64,000 nt of DNA from Cristatella mucedo (GCA_009760855.2 WPIO01000015.1:1590501-1654500); one strand, 5' to 3'. Shown: positions 22,827 through 35,165, numbered from the stretch's first letter. Made by a program: numbers and translations. The notes: a model not told the origin generated them from the letters alone.

Positions 22827-22894
22827 AATACTCAGATACCACTGAAGATCATAAAAATAAGGTTCTTCTGTTACAAAGATTCATTTATAATGCC

Positions 22895-23005
22895 ACAATA
22901 ACCTAAGCGACTTTCACCCAGGGCTACTGTGAACCACTCCTTATTTTCCGTGGTAGGGCTCGAACCCTAGGATCTGAATCACGAAGGGCAAGCACCATTT
23001 CTGCT
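22895..23005 (-). mobile_element. tRNA-like SINE relic
   Basis: The minus strand carries GGGTTCGAGCCC as a B box and TGCTTGCCC upstream. No family match in the window, so this is tentative. Confidence 0.3.
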
Positions 23006-23013
23006 TGGATAAT

Positions 23014-24110
23014 ATTAGCTGATTTAACAGCCTCGTTTGTATAGCGGCAGAAGAGCCTTAACGGGGAAAGTCAAGAAAATACTTTTAAAATTTGTCCGAC
23101 AATCAAATATGTGTTTGTGGCACCTTTCGAAAGAAAAATATGTTTGAGCTGGGATCAGAACTTCTGACGACTTATGCATGAAATAAATACGGTTATGCCA
23201 ACCGCGTATAATCCGGATGTAAACCGGAAGCAAAAAATAAAAAATTTACCGATCTCTGCATCATATGCGAATTGTATCCCAACTTGTCAAACCTTGATAG
23301 ATCGCTATAGATGCTCGAATCTTGTTAAGGTGCGTTCTTGTGATTTTTATACAACTTCATTTCTAGGGTTGGTGCCTTGTAAATTCCATGCCTCGGCTAA
23401 TACTTCACGCATCGGAATGAAGTTTGAAATGCGAATTCAGCTCTGCTCGTTTGACCCTAGCCTGGAATATTTTTTATTTCGGTTTGATACGTTTGGCTGT
23501 ATACGTCATCAAACGTCCTGGAGCTTTATTTTCCGTAATCGTGGACATATAGAACCAGATGTATCAAACCAAAATCAAAAGTATTCCCGACTAGGGTCAA
23601 ACAAGCAGAGCTTAACTCGCATTTTAAGATTCATTCCGATGCGTTAAGTATTAGCCGAGTTATGGAATTACAAGGCACCAGCCAACCCTGGAAATGAAGC
23701 TCATAAAAGTCACAAGAATGCACCTTTACAAGCTTCAAGCATCTATAGAAATCTTTCAAGGTTCGACAAGTTGGGATACAAGTCGCATATGATGCAGATA
23801 TCGGTAAATTATTTATTTTTTTATTTTGTGCTTCCGGTTTACATCCGGGTTAGACGCGGTTAGCATAACTGATTTTTTTTTCATGTGAAAGTCGTTAGAA
23901 CTTCGATCCCAGTTAAAACATATTTGTCTTTCGAAAGGTACCTTAACACATATTTGATTGTCGGACAAATTTCATCAGTATTTTCTTGACTTTCCCCGTT
24001 AAAGGCTATCACTACCATTTGCTCTGGCAATAAAAGATCGACCACAGAAGCATTTAAACTCACGACCTCGGGACCTCGGTCTAAAACCCGATCGCAAGTT
24101 GCATTCATAA
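23014..24110 (-). mobile_element. tSINE-1 split by a foldback element
   Basis: The 3' part is at 23014-23061 (TTAGCTGATTTAACAGCC, AGAAGAGCC) and the rest at 23999-24110 (GGCTATCACTACC, minus-strand B box region, GACCTCGG). Between them lies the 937-bp element at 23062-23998. When joined, the family order is restored. Confidence 0.85.
23062..23998. mobile_element. Foldback MITE, almost fully palindromic, TTAA target
   Basis: Both ends carry CGGGGAAAGTCAAGAAAATA as perfect terminal inverted repeats, flanked by TTAA (23058-23061 and 23999-24002). The two halves stay complementary with scattered mismatches and short indels almost to the centre (about 23062-23505 against 23555-23998), so the element is one large hairpin. 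TTAA duplications are the hallmark of the piggyBac superfamily; the end sequence itself does not settle the superfamily. The 157-codon ORF across it is a by-product and no transposase is encoded. Confidence 0.85.
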
Positions 24111-25930
24111 AAGTAGCGAGAGACTTGGTAGTGCTCTACCTACCCACTCTGCCCTTGTCGTCTTATTATATCGAACTGACTTCTTCTGCACCTCAAAACG
24201 ACTCGAGTTTCAGCTGGAAAAAGCTAATTAGCTCTTTAACGGTTGTACAGAAACGCCGCGCCATAACATAGGATAAATGCGTTGTAACCGATGGCTCAAA
24301 GAAGTGGGGGCCGATTGCGCTCGTTCCTAGCGAATGTTTTGGAGGCCGTAACGGCTACAGGCTCGCTTTGTGCTCACCACGGAAACGCTCTCGTTGGGTA
24401 CTTGCCGGGAGTCATGAATAATGCTAACGGTAATAATTATGTCTTCTGTATTGTTTTAATTGCAGGGTAATTTGTCCGTTTGTGCTTTGGCAATTTCGTT
24501 ATGGTCGAAAACAGCAATAACTCTTTCAGCAGTTAAAAAATATAGTAAAGGTAAATCAGCGCGCCACTCTGCTCCCTCTTAAGCTTGAAAGCTACAAGAC
24601 GTGTCTAGCTTGAACGAGTTTGGAGCCGAGCTACGGACTCCCGAGGACATCCGCTTGAGCTGATTTTCGTTGGTCCTTCGTATCATTGAAACTGCAGCAG
24701 CAATGTGTGTGCGATTGGAGAATCTGATCTTGTCCTTTGGTGCCTCTCTTGTCTTGATAGGGATATGATAATGGTTATCAATCCTCTGGGTTCAGTTCAG
24801 TCCGATTACGGTGCCTTAGAGTCTTGGATCGTTGACAAGTGATATTCGTCCGGAGGTGAATTCTTCGTAGAAACATGTCACGCAGTCGAGCATGCGATCG
24901 CAGCAGAGCAGAAAAATTCCTAGGCCAAGGCATGTTTTCTTTATAAGTACGATAAGGACGGCTTAGACGGTCTGTCCGACTTGGTAATAAAAGTGATCAA
25001 TGTCAATTTTTGTCTATTCCCCCGCGATATTAGCCAGTCTTCCTGTCGTTTCTAAATCAATACAAAAGGGCACTCTTCCCTTGCGCTCTACTAGGCTTCG
25101 ATGCTGCTTTGTATGGTACTATAGGCTCAACCGTTGCCATTTTGGATTTCCCCGTTTCGTCTGCAGGGCTATCAGCGTGGCGTCTGCTTCTCTGCTGTTC
25201 TTCTCTGCGGGGTATTGCAAGAAGTCCGCTTTAGGTATGTCAAAAATGTGGCGCGGGAAGCAGTACAGGCCGGTGGAGGCGATCTTGACGGCGATGCTCA
25301 ATTTCGGCTCACATCGGTTGATAACAAGAAGCAGATGGCAGGCTTCGGAGTGTCAACTGCTCTCTCACGACTAGCGAAAGGCGGAGGAAAGATGATACGA
25401 TCAGCTTCAAGAGTGAAGCTCCACTCCAGCACAGCACCGGCTCGCAGCGCTCGGACCGGCAACCCAGACGACATCTGGTGGCTGCAGGCTCAATTGAAGC
25501 CGTCATGGCACCACGAGTCTAGGAGCAAACGAATGTCTGAGGACTGTGGGCGTATGTTTTCAAGAAGTCGATAGTGCAATGCCCCGCGATTATGGACAAC
25601 GAGCTTTACAGCTAGCCTCGATTAAGAACTATGAGCTTTGCCGCTGAATTAAAACCAAACCGCTACGAATTAGCCGTGATAAGCCGAGGCTTTTGAGCAG
25701 CGCGATATATGATTAGGTACGAACGAGATTGTTGCATGACTTTTGGCCTGGCTAGTATAACAGGAGCAGGATCGTAGTCGCTCTCATGGAGCAACGGTCT
25801 GCCGGTCGGTGGGTCCTAGTGCTGAGCGCGAGCTGCTGTAGGCCTGTTAGTCAGTAGGAAGTCACCTGTCGTTTAAAGCCTGAAGAGATGCCGCGCTAAA
25901 GGAATAAAGTCTAATGGTTGGTGTCGTACT
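24111..25930. other. Unassigned stretch
   Basis: ORFs of up to 146 codons at 25000-25574 on both strands overlap one another and show no domain I recognise. No known repeat. Confidence 0.35.
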
Positions 25931-25934
25931 GTGT

Positions 25935-26020
25935 CCCAAGAACACAATACAGCGATTTGTAAAGCACCTCGGTAGAACTTTTGCTACTCAGGGTGCTACA
26001 CAATTATCATTATTATTGTC
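25935..26020 (+). mobile_element. Retroelement 3' tail with hairpin, unknown family
   Basis: AAAGCACCTCGGTAG, loop, CTACTCAGGGTGCT, then an (ATT)n-like end. Same layout as the LINE-A/tSINE-2 tail, but the stem pairs GCACC with GGTGC instead of GCGCC with GGCGC. Confidence 0.5.
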
Positions 26021-26840
26021 TTAACACGTTACAAAATTCTATACGGCTATAAAAACGATGCCACCGCGTAGCTCATTCAACGCGAACGCCTAAGGATCAC
26101 TTTCGGGAGGGGACACAGCAACTATTTAAGGGGCGACAGTTCATCGCTTTGAGTGGCAGACGAGGTGCGTTCTTTCCGACAGGTCTAAATGGGGCTCCTC
26201 ATATCTTTTTAGATGGTTCCTGGAAGGTGCGCCTACTTCGCGGAGCACCTACTGCTCGGGGGGGGGGGGCCCTCTCAAAGTGGGAAATAACAATTTTGTA
26301 GAGGAACCCCTAACGAGCCTCGGTCTGGGCGTTGCGATTTCGGCGCGCTGCTTCAGGCAGCTTCTCCAGAGGAAGGTGCTTTTAGATTGGATTGCGCATG
26401 TTTGCCGAGCTGTCTGCTGGCGTTCTTCGCGCAGCTTCGAGCTCGATAAATGAAGCTGGTGGTCTCTTTTCAGACTTCGCCTAAAATGGCTTCTGAGCGG
26501 CGCTCCTTTCGGCTAAGGATATTCTGACTTAGGCAAAGTGGGTGTAACCATTTCTTATGGAGTGGCAGGGAAGCCCGTCTTATCGATGCACATTCAGCGA
26601 GTTAAATTGGAGCCTATTTCGCAAGAAAAGGCTAAACATGATTGATCCATCTATTAGAGATTCCAAAAAGGCCATCTTTTCGTCGCTTCTCCGGTGCGCA
26701 GGATTGCATTTTGATTCCAAGGTCACTGTTTCTGCTGAAAGAAGCTGCTGAAGAATTTTTCGGAGCCAAACAATGTCAGAGAGGCTTACGTGGCCGGCTC
26801 TCCGGCTGACTCTACAGCCGTACATACAGGTTATATAGCG
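26021..26840. other. Unassigned stretch
   Basis: A G-run at about 26258-26270; otherwise nothing recognised. Confidence 0.4.
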
Positions 26841-27336
26841 GCACTCACTTTTAGGTTCCTTCATTTGGCTCCAGCCTATCTGTAAGATCTACTCTCCCAC
26901 CAGGATAAGCATCGTGCCACCCGCTTTTCGGAATATAACCGTTTACCTACACCTCATTCAAACCTAAAATCCTTTGGAGTCTGTGCATTTAGTTCGTATG
27001 CTCCCAAAGCCTGGAACTTACTCCTGACTTGCGTCACAACATCCCCTGACTTGACCACATTTAAAAAGAACTTAAAAAAACACACCTATCTAGGACAGCA
27101 TTTAGTGGGTCCCTGTGATTCGTCCTTGATGTGCTTATGCGTACTGACACTGTACATGCTGCCACTAACCACATTTGCTTGCTGACCCCGTGCATGTCAC
27201 CCTTAACCATGTTGTTTATCGAGCATACTACCACTAACCATTCGATCGTGCTTTCTTTGCAGTAAATACATAAAGTGCCCAGAAAGAGATTGAGTTCTCT
27301 GAGGGCGCTATATAAAATGCATTACTATCATTATTA
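26841..27336 (+). mobile_element. LINE-A 3' end
   Basis: Starts in LTFRFLHLAPAYL-type sequence, continues through FVRMLPKPGTYS-like and LKKHTYLGQHLVGP, then the 3' UTR and hairpin tail with an ATT-rich end. Confidence 0.8.
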
Positions 27337-27659
27337 AGGAATTGTCCTCAACAGAGCTCGAGCCCGACACATGGCTTGTGCAAGCAGTGCAATCACATTA
27401 CCCTTAGGCCAGAGGTCGGCAAGCTCTTGCCTTTGGGGCTAGATACGGCCTAGGTAGTGAATGGTTCGTTTGAAACCTGCGGTTTTAAACTAACCGAAAA
27501 ATCAGCCTCAATTTAATTGGTTTAAAGCACCCTGTCACAGTGAGGCGTTGCCGCACACCGGATGTCCCAATATTCACTCTCAATGGCGCAATAAGACAAG
27601 AGCAAAGGTAGGCACCCTGCCAGCGATGTATATGTCAATTTTTCCGAGAAGTTTGAGTC

Positions 27660-29830
27660 GGAAGTATTGAAGCTGTCTCGTCGTCGATGCCTATATTGTT
27701 CGTCTACTTGTGCGGATTCATGTCAAAAGATGAAGCAACATCTACTCAGTTGTAAAAAGAAGCCTGCAGCTTCGGGTCGGAGGAACGCCGCCGCAAGGAT
27801 AGTCCAAGCCACCATCCGACCCCCTCGATATGATCAAACTTGACGGTTTTTCGCCGAAACGTCCCCGACTGAATTCTGTCATATGTAATGTATCTCCGTC
27901 AGTAACTCCTCAAAGTCATAAAGACCATGTGGGTGTTACGCAGGAGAGTTTTGTATAGCGAACTCACAGCCTAAGCGGCTTTCGGTACGCATTCGGTAGC
28001 CAACAGACTTCGTCTCACGCAACAAAGAGAAAGTGGGAAGCATAGCAGAGTCAGGAGAGCAGTTGAGGTAGTGAGTAGCATAGAAGTAGCAGTTCAGGAC
28101 CGCTGAAAAGGATGTGCTATAGTCGGCAGTTGGAGAGTAGTTGTCGTTGCGTAAGAATTGTGGAAGCGAGTTCCACAGTCTAGGACCTGCAGAGCTAAAG
28201 CTCCTGTCGCCAACTGTCTTTAAGCTGAGGAATGGGACAGCTAATTTATTACCGTCACTGTCCGCTCATCAAGTAGCGCATCCAAATCCAGTTGGCATGA
28301 CAGCACGAACGATGAGGAATAAAAGAAAGCGAACAGCCTACATGCGAAAGCAATGCATCGTTCTCGTTCTTCTCTCAGCGATCATGGCGAGAGTTCTTTC
28401 AGTTCCTGCGTCTCTCGTTCCAGTTTCCGTCTGCTGCCGACATTGGTGGTGCACTGCTTGATGCAGAATATCAGGTAATCACGGTGGCTAGCATCAATGT
28501 CATTCAAACCTTCAACGTCGTTTTTATACCATTGACGATGTCACCACCCTGGCTGGCAAACAGCTCGTTAATGCAATGGTCTGTGGCTCGCAGGCAATCT
28601 TTCTGGAGCAATTCACCGTTGCTATTCATAACGAGTCAGCCAAAAATTTGCTTGGTAAGATCAGGAACCTGAAAGACCGTTTGAACGTCGCCTTATTCCC
28701 ACCGACGGAGGAAGAGAGCCCGGCACGTCAAATTAATGACAACATGTGGACTCTTTTACGGACAGCCCAAATATCATGAAGGGCTTGAGAAAGAAATCGG
28801 TTGACTGCGGCATCGTCGTGTTCGCATTTGGTTGCTCAGCTCACGCATTTCATAGTCTCACCATGGACATGCTGTAGGCTGAACAACCAAAGTTTCTTCT
28901 CGGGCAATTGATTTGCGTCGTGAAGGGCATCAATAACGTCCACCTGCACAGCGCCACATTCGATATCCTGTGAGTGCAAAAGATTGGCAAACTGTATGCG
29001 CTGCACCTGTTTACGAAGACGCGATGGACAGCATCTACGTATGCAGCAAGGCGAATGTTATTGGTGAAGTCGGCTCTGTTATATGTTATCTGCCTAGTTC
29101 GATCAATCATGACTACCCTTACAAGCACATTGTATTGACGTATCAAATACGTGTAATCGTGTTGTCAACATCATACTAGGATGGACTCGTCGCGCTGAAC
29201 AAGCTTTTGGTTCCCCTCAATGCAGTAACTGGCTATCTAGAAGGTGACAATGCAACGCTTTCGTCGGTAAACGCGTGCTTCTAGTACATCGGCCACCATT
29301 TCAAAACCAGGTCGGACGATATCGTGATTCGGCTGGGTCTGTATTAGGACGAACTGATGCGGTGTCTACATGCTCAATTTAGTTCCATTTACAGCCCGGT
29401 GCACGAGCTGGCTTTTTCGACGGATCCTTAGTACTTTGATTTAGCCCAGAGCATGCGTTCAAAGCACGGCGGTCCATTCCTTGGGCTTCGTCAAGGATCG
29501 CTGAACGAGCAGTGCATAATTACTTCGAATTAAATTGCTGGCTCCGGTGAACCCGTTCGGACTCACTTGGTTGAAAAATTCGCCTATTTTTCGTCCATAT
29601 GCAAAGGCCCAGATTCTACCTCGGCCAGCTACCGAAAGCTTCAACCGGTGTTGATCTGGGCACATGTGATCGAATTATAGCTCGTACGGGCAACTCGTAT
29701 TGGAAGCTACTTGCGAAAATTCACGGCAATCTAGCCGCTGTGCCGTTGGAGGCGAGCGAAATCGCATGACGACAAAGCGCGTGCAATCGAAGTTTCGGAT
29801 TCACCTAAAGCGCGCTGCAAGGGCAGGGTG
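27660..29830 (+). pseudogene. hAT transposase with BED finger, decayed and interrupted
   Basis: Near the N-terminus a BED-type finger is readable: CLYC (cysteine codons at 27688 and 27697), thirteen residues later MKQHLLSC (histidine codon at 27739, cysteine codon at 27751). After the LINE-B insertion the catalytic part resumes: NLLGKIRNLKDRLNV, GCSAHAFHSLTMDML near 28830 (hAT consensus GCxAHxLNLL), and FTKTRWTASTYAARRMLLVK near 29010 (consensus TRWxSxxxxLxR). SYWKLLAKIHGNLAAVPLEA near 29700 fits the dimerisation region. Many stops and frameshifts: not functional. It differs from the relic at 21557-22100 and probably represents another subfamily. Confidence 0.75.
27885..28250 (-). mobile_element. 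LINE-B 3' fragment inserted in hAT
   Basis: Minus strand: GLRWxKFLQLLRNDNY-type C-terminal sequence, LLPTFSL, then the 3' end TTACTGACGGAGATACA at 27885. 5'-truncated, dead on arrival. Confidence 0.8.
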
Positions 29831-30602
29831 GAAAAGCCGGTGGCCGTCGCATGCAACGGTGCTGTGATGGAGCGTTCGTTGGACAGGAGCCGAGCTGGCA
29901 CCTTCCTGTACAAGCTCTGCACGGCTGCATCCACAGATTCACCTTTTGTCGACAAATCTGACGACGAGTACGAATCAGATAAAGAGTTCGCCGATGAATT
30001 TGCACATGCACATCGGCGAAGGACCGGAAAACGCTCTCATCGGTGAGTTCGATGAATAAATCTTGCTTGAAGAGGGCGCAGTGGTATTCGAGTAAGAACT
30101 CAACTAAACGAGCCGCCGCCGGCCAGAAGTAAGAGCCCGAAGGAAGAAGACAGAGCTGAATGGAATGTCTTCGAAAACAAGTAAAAGACCGTAAAATAGC
30201 AGAAATGGATTTAAACTTCCAGCCAAAATCAATATCGCTTAAAAATAAACACTAGGTCTAGCTACTACTTCAGTCCGGCCTAGCGCCCCCTCAGTTACTT
30301 ATTGTTGGATCCGGACTAATTTAGTAGTCGCGGTTTTGTTCCACGTCATTACTGCTGGTTGCAGCTCAAGCAGTGGCCCGTGTTTATTTTTAGAATTGAT
30401 GCCGGAGAGGGATAACAAATGTTTACCTCTGCAATTGCCGTGCGTATATGTGCGTCTGTTGCGACAGCTTGAGAGTTCATCCGACCACGCCCACTCCACC
30501 GTTCCGGCAGAGTGCGCTGGGGTTCCTTCTGGCCTAGTGTGCCTTTTTGACCTCCTGAAATGACCTTGTAGTCTGAAAAGGTGGCCGACTCATGCCTTAG
30601 GT

Positions 30603-31812
30603 GAAAACCCACGGACTACCGGGGATAGACTGCCGTGGATTAAAATTTTGTAAACACAATGGCGGATTTTAAAGTATGTGCATCACAGATTCAAGGTGTT
30701 TCTCAAAAAGAGTGCGGCCAGTCTTTAGCTAGAAAGTTTGCAGCTACAGCGGCTTGCCTATGCGTATCCTACGTTTAGTTGAACGTGTGTGTTGCGAACG
30801 TCCAGTTTCATTTCTAAGAGGACTGATTGAGAATATATTTTTACAGTTGCTTCATAGGTACTTATCTTTAGACTGGCCAAAAGAATCTTGCCAGGCTTTC
30901 CGCTTGGGTACGCTTTCTCAGGCTCACCAAAAAGATGTAAGCTTTTCTTTTATAGTGTGTTGAAAATGATTCCTTTTTATTGCTTCCGGGTTTCTGCCTT
31001 TAGCAAGGAGCATAAAGCTTCCCACAATTTTTCTAAATAAAATAATAGCTCAAGTGATTAGTTAAAATAGCGAAAGAAGTAAAAAAAAGAACTTTTCTGA
31101 GAGGATTTCTAAAAAATTTACTCGACCATGTGTCGGAAACGCAAGGTCAAGGTTGTAGCCACCATACCGAAATCCTGGCTATGCCTGCTCGAACCACTTG
31201 CTTCTTTGACTCCGGTCGCGTCAAATCCTCTGTAGACGTTGACTATAGTTAAGATTCTCCTAAAGCCTTGAACTCCTTAACTACTGACATCATGGCCTTC
31301 TCATACCCAGACTTAAAAACATTGAAAAGGCGGCATAAAAATTCATTTCATTGACACATTGGCATTTTTACGTCCCTTTGAATTGCCCTGTAAAGGCTTA
31401 TGTGCTGAAATTGGGCATGTTATTGCCATTATCAAAATGATGGCATCCAACTTTCGTAGATTGCTTCTACATACATTTCTCTTCGGGAACCAAACGAATT
31501 CATTATTGTTATTCGTCAAGATTTCGCTACCTTTCGCAAAATTGACGGGCATTCATCGGCTTTGAAGCACACTAATACTAGCAAGCGTTTCGTTTACCGC
31601 GGATAAGGCCTGTTCCAGGTCCCCAGGACTAGTAATGGATGTCGGGCAGTGCATATGTGTAGCTCGACTGCGTCGGCTTTAAATAATTCCCGAGGCCTGA
31701 CTTTTGAGGACGAATGCATGAATGCCGTTCCAAGGGGACAATAATCTTGACTGCTTATTCGGCCTCTTATTGTGGCACGTATAGAATTTCATCGCTGGTG
31801 ACGTAGTAAAAT
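30603..31812. other. Unassigned stretch with a possible short ORF and LINE trace
   Basis: A 39-codon ATG ORF at 30659-30778 (MADFKVCASQIQGVSQKECG...) begins in ACAATGGCGG context but has no recognised homology. 31215-31330 weakly resembles the LINE-A C-terminal line (LLKALNSLTTDIMA). Confidence 0.3.
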
Positions 31813-31960
31813 ATTAGCTGATTTACAAGCCTTATTTGTTTAGCAGCAGAAGAGCCTTAGCGGCTATCACCATCACTTGCATTCGCCAATAAAGCATCAC
31901 CCACTGCAGAATTCGAACCCACGACCTCCGTCGTGAATAGTGAGCACTTTACGTAAGCTC
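31813..31960 (-). mobile_element. tSINE-1, diverged
   Basis: TTAGCTGATTTACAAGCC end, AGAAGAGCCTTAGCGGC, CACCCACTGCAGAATTCGAACC; the head is degraded. Confidence 0.8.
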
Positions 31961-32992
31961 TTAAAAGAAACGGGCAGCTTTCTTTGAGAACGGTAGACTC
32001 CCGCACCTGCCGGCGCTGGCAGCAAGTACGCCGGCGCTGGCAGCAGAACGTTGGAGCGATAATTCGTTGCTAATTTTCGGTCTCTCGTTGGGTGCAGCAG
32101 CTGCAGCGACGGGTTTCTCGTGCGGGCATGTTTGGGCGAGTAAGTGGTTTGAATAGAGTGGAGAGCGAGTGGAAGAGGATTAGATGAAGCATAAATAGCT
32201 GCAGTCTTATTTGAACAGTATCATGCGCCCGGATGACGTGACTGCATCAAGACGGAGATGAGAGGCCGTTCTTTATTCCGGCTTGGACTCGAAGCATTCA
32301 ATCTTAGTAGGTTAGGAGGCCCACAGCTCGCGTCAGCTCTGGTAGTCGTAGACTCTTGGCCGCATTCCGGACCTGCTCGGCTGGAGAGGGGAAGAGAGCC
32401 CGAATGTTGGAAGGCAAGAGTATGCCCATGCTAGAAGAGGAAGTCACTCGAACATTAGAAGGGAAGGACATTGCCAGCTAGCCAATACTTAAAGGATCAA
32501 GACTATAGGACGCAGAGACCATACGAGCTTGGAACGTAATGAGTCCATATTAGCAAACACATGATATCTATTACCTAGGAGAACCGTGCTGTGACTTTCA
32601 GGTATATGCCGAGTATTTAAGGCCCACGTTTCTGGCTATAAGAACTATTACTTCACATGTCATGCCTCGAAAAGTACTTTGGTGGCTTTGGCGAGTAGCT
32701 AGCGAGAACAGCGCTACAGCGGTGCATACGCTGAGATAGACTGGATGCCCGCGATTGTTGCAATAAATAGAGAAGGGTTTGTCGTGCTGCTTAGTGGTCC
32801 TGTTCTTGAAATACTATTGAGAAGGATTGCTGAACTGTGTCCATGTAAAAGTGTGAACCGTACCATTGTTACTGTTTAGCCGTTTCCTCTCGCACTGCTC
32901 GCATAGCAATTGTGGCTTCCACACTGCTACTTATCTGCCCAGCAGCCAATATGTACTCGAGGTTGTCCATCCCGATATATCTCTGCCCACTT
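31961..32992. other. Unassigned stretch
   Basis: A short direct repeat of CGCCGGCGCTGGCAGCA lies near 32006-32050. GCAATAAATAGAGAAGGG near 32760 resembles an LTR R/U5 boundary, but no LTR edges or target duplication are visible. Confidence 0.35.
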
Positions 32993-33830
32993 TCAGCTGC
33001 ATAACATTGCTCAAATTCGGGCTTGCTTAGAAGGAGATGCAATATCTAAATTGGTTCAAAAAATGCATTTGTTACATCCGTCTTGACTTCTGTAACTCAC
33101 TGCTTGCGGGACTACCGCCCTGTGCAATCAGGCGCTTACAGCTGGTGCAACATTCTGCAGGTAGGCTTGTCCACCGTGAGTGTTGCAGTTGCCACATCTC
33201 ACCACTTATCGCCAACCTGCACTGGCTCCCAAGCAATTGGCATTTTGATTTTTTTTTTACTGTGACTGATTTTGAATTGACTGGCAGTCAAGCAACGCAT
33301 CGAATTCAAGGTTTCGTCACTTACTTTTAGGTTTCTTTATTCTCAGGCCCCAGCCTACATGTCAGATCTACTCCCTCACAGGCTACGCATCGCATCACCC
33401 GCTTTTCCGAATCTAATCATTTACCTATACCTGGTAAGAACCTCAAATCCTTTGGAGACCGTGCCTTAAGTTCGTATGCTCCCAAAGCCTAGAAATCACT
33501 TTTGACTAGTGACACGATATCTGCTTGACTTGAAGGCATTTAAAAAGAAGCTAAAACGCATCTATTTATCACAACATTCATTTAATAGGTCCGAGTGATT
33601 CGTCCTTTGTGTGGTTTTTCGTAGTGACACTGTGCATGTTGCCACTACTCGTATTTTCATGCTGACCATATGCATGTTGTTTCTAACCACGTCATGCTTG
33701 TTGTCATTGAGCATGCTACCACTAACCATTTGATTACGCTTCCCGTGCAGAAAAATGTAAATATAAAGTGCCAAGAAAGAGATTAAGTTCTCTGTGGGTG
33801 CTATGCAAATGTATAATTAGTTTTATTAGT
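32993..33830 (+). mobile_element. LINE-A C-terminal part and 3' tail
   Basis: CICYIRLDFCNSLLAGLPPC, then SCHISPLIANLHWLP, interrupted near 33240 by about 45 bp of foreign T-rich sequence, then IEFKVSSLTF-like, the 3' UTR and a hairpin tail. Confidence 0.8.
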
Positions 33831-34425
33831 CCTTCACCGAGCCACTCATGTTTCAAGTAAGGACGGCTAGTAATATTTCAGGCAGATCTGCTTTATGTAA
33901 TTTAACATCTTAACTCTCGTGACGTAGCCTATTTTACTAGCTGAATATTCCTCCATTTTGACCTCAATGAACTCCAATCCCACCCTCTTAGCAAATGATT
34001 ATCCCCGGACCACGGAAGCAATAGACCTGCTAACCAGAGGAGCAACAACAAACGCCCTTTCACTATAATACGATGAATAAATACTTAACGCGATTTGTCT
34101 TACATGCACTTAGTGCAAGAGTGCCATTGTGTAACCGCTAGTACCCATGGCGTCCGTCTAGTGGTAGTTCGGCGTGCCTGCTGTCGGAGGCTATTGCTTC
34201 AATCAGAGCTAGTCATTCTTTGATTGGTGTATGCACTTGAAAACGGTAGTACCGGATGAAGGTCTACTTATGTTAAACGTGCACAGACTAGCTAAACAGC
34301 GAATATTAGCATACCAACAGTTGGAAGATACTCAAGAATTGCATTAGTTGTATTTTTAGCAAATGGCCGTGCTATTTACACAACCAATTAAGGCCTGATT
34401 AGTGGCGAGAATTGCAGACAAATTA
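33831..34425. other. Unassigned stretch
   Basis: Contains one tRNA-like word (GTCTAGTGGTAGTTCGG near 34158); see the rejected list. No gene. Confidence 0.4.
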
Positions 34426-35165
34426 GTCCGTTCGTTTGTGACGTCTCGTCTAGGTTACTGAAAATTCCTTTACCAAGGATCTGCGACCTGTGCCCCTAAT
34501 CGTTGGCAGCTTGGGCAATACTCAGCAGCTCGTCTGGTTTGTCGTCAACAGCGTAGCTGCTATAATAAACTACTTCCGTCCGAGCTTCACTGGCTCCTTG
34601 TCGAGGATCGAATCGACTTCAAGATCCTCTGTCTGTCTTACACGTCGCTTCTATTTGCTTACACCAGCCCACCATCCGACCCCATTGCGCTTACATCAGC
34701 CCACCGTCCTATCACACTGCTCTTGCATCACCCGCTCCTCGGCTTTCAGTCATCTGTGCTGTCCCTTGTAATACATTGAAATCTTTTGATGATCACACCT
34801 TCACTTCGTAGACACCAAAAGTCTGGAGCTCACTTCTGACTTCTGTCATATCATGAGTTGACTTGGCACATTCACGTCTTTGGTAAAGATTCATCGGTAT
34901 TGCTCAGCTTTCCCTGAGCAGTGGTGGAACTTGTCTTTTTGGTCCCGTGTGCTTTGCACGCTTACCTGTGCCATGATTCGTTGTGTGTCATTAACTACGG
35001 ATCCTATTATCCAGTGGCTCTCAGTGCCTTCCTGCGTGATTTTGCATGCTCGGTCAAGCATGACTCTCGTGTGCATTTGCATGCTTGCTTTTGTATGCTA
35101 GCTCGTTTGCCATTAACTCTTGCTCTTCGCTTCTCTCAGAGTGAGCTAGGAAGTACTAAGGCGAT
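34426..35165 (+). mobile_element. LINE-A-like C-terminal relic, diverged
   Basis: Reads ARLVCRQQRSCYN-like, LHWLLVEDRIDFKILCL-like, then VPCNTLKSFDDHTFTS-type sequence. It is more distant than the other copies, so probably an older subfamily. Confidence 0.55.

Larger units (their letters stand above)
27420..30594 (+). mobile_element. hAT transposon, nearly complete, inactive
   Basis: The left end is CAGAGGTCGGCAAGCTC at 27420; the right end, read inward on the minus strand from 30594, is CATGAGTCGGCCACCTTTTC. Flanking octamers CCTTAGGC (27412-27419) and CCTTAGGT (30595-30602) match in 7 of 8 positions, as expected for an old hAT 8-bp target duplication. Inside are a transposase relic and a later LINE-B insertion. 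Subterminal sequence at 30260-30594 is shared with the hAT fragments at 17574-17840 and 22245-22335. Confidence 0.75.

Noticed and set aside
23174-23647. 157-codon ORF as a transposase
   Set aside because: It runs across the palindrome of a foldback element; no DDE/DDD motif, and complementarity of the halves explains the sequence.
25000-25574. 124- and 146-codon ORFs as a host gene
   Set aside because: They overlap each other and minus-strand ORFs; no domain, no conserved pattern by eye.
34150-34215. tRNA-like word GTCTAGTGGTAGTTCGG
   Set aside because: A-box-like only. No B box at the right distance and no acceptor stem pairing by eye.
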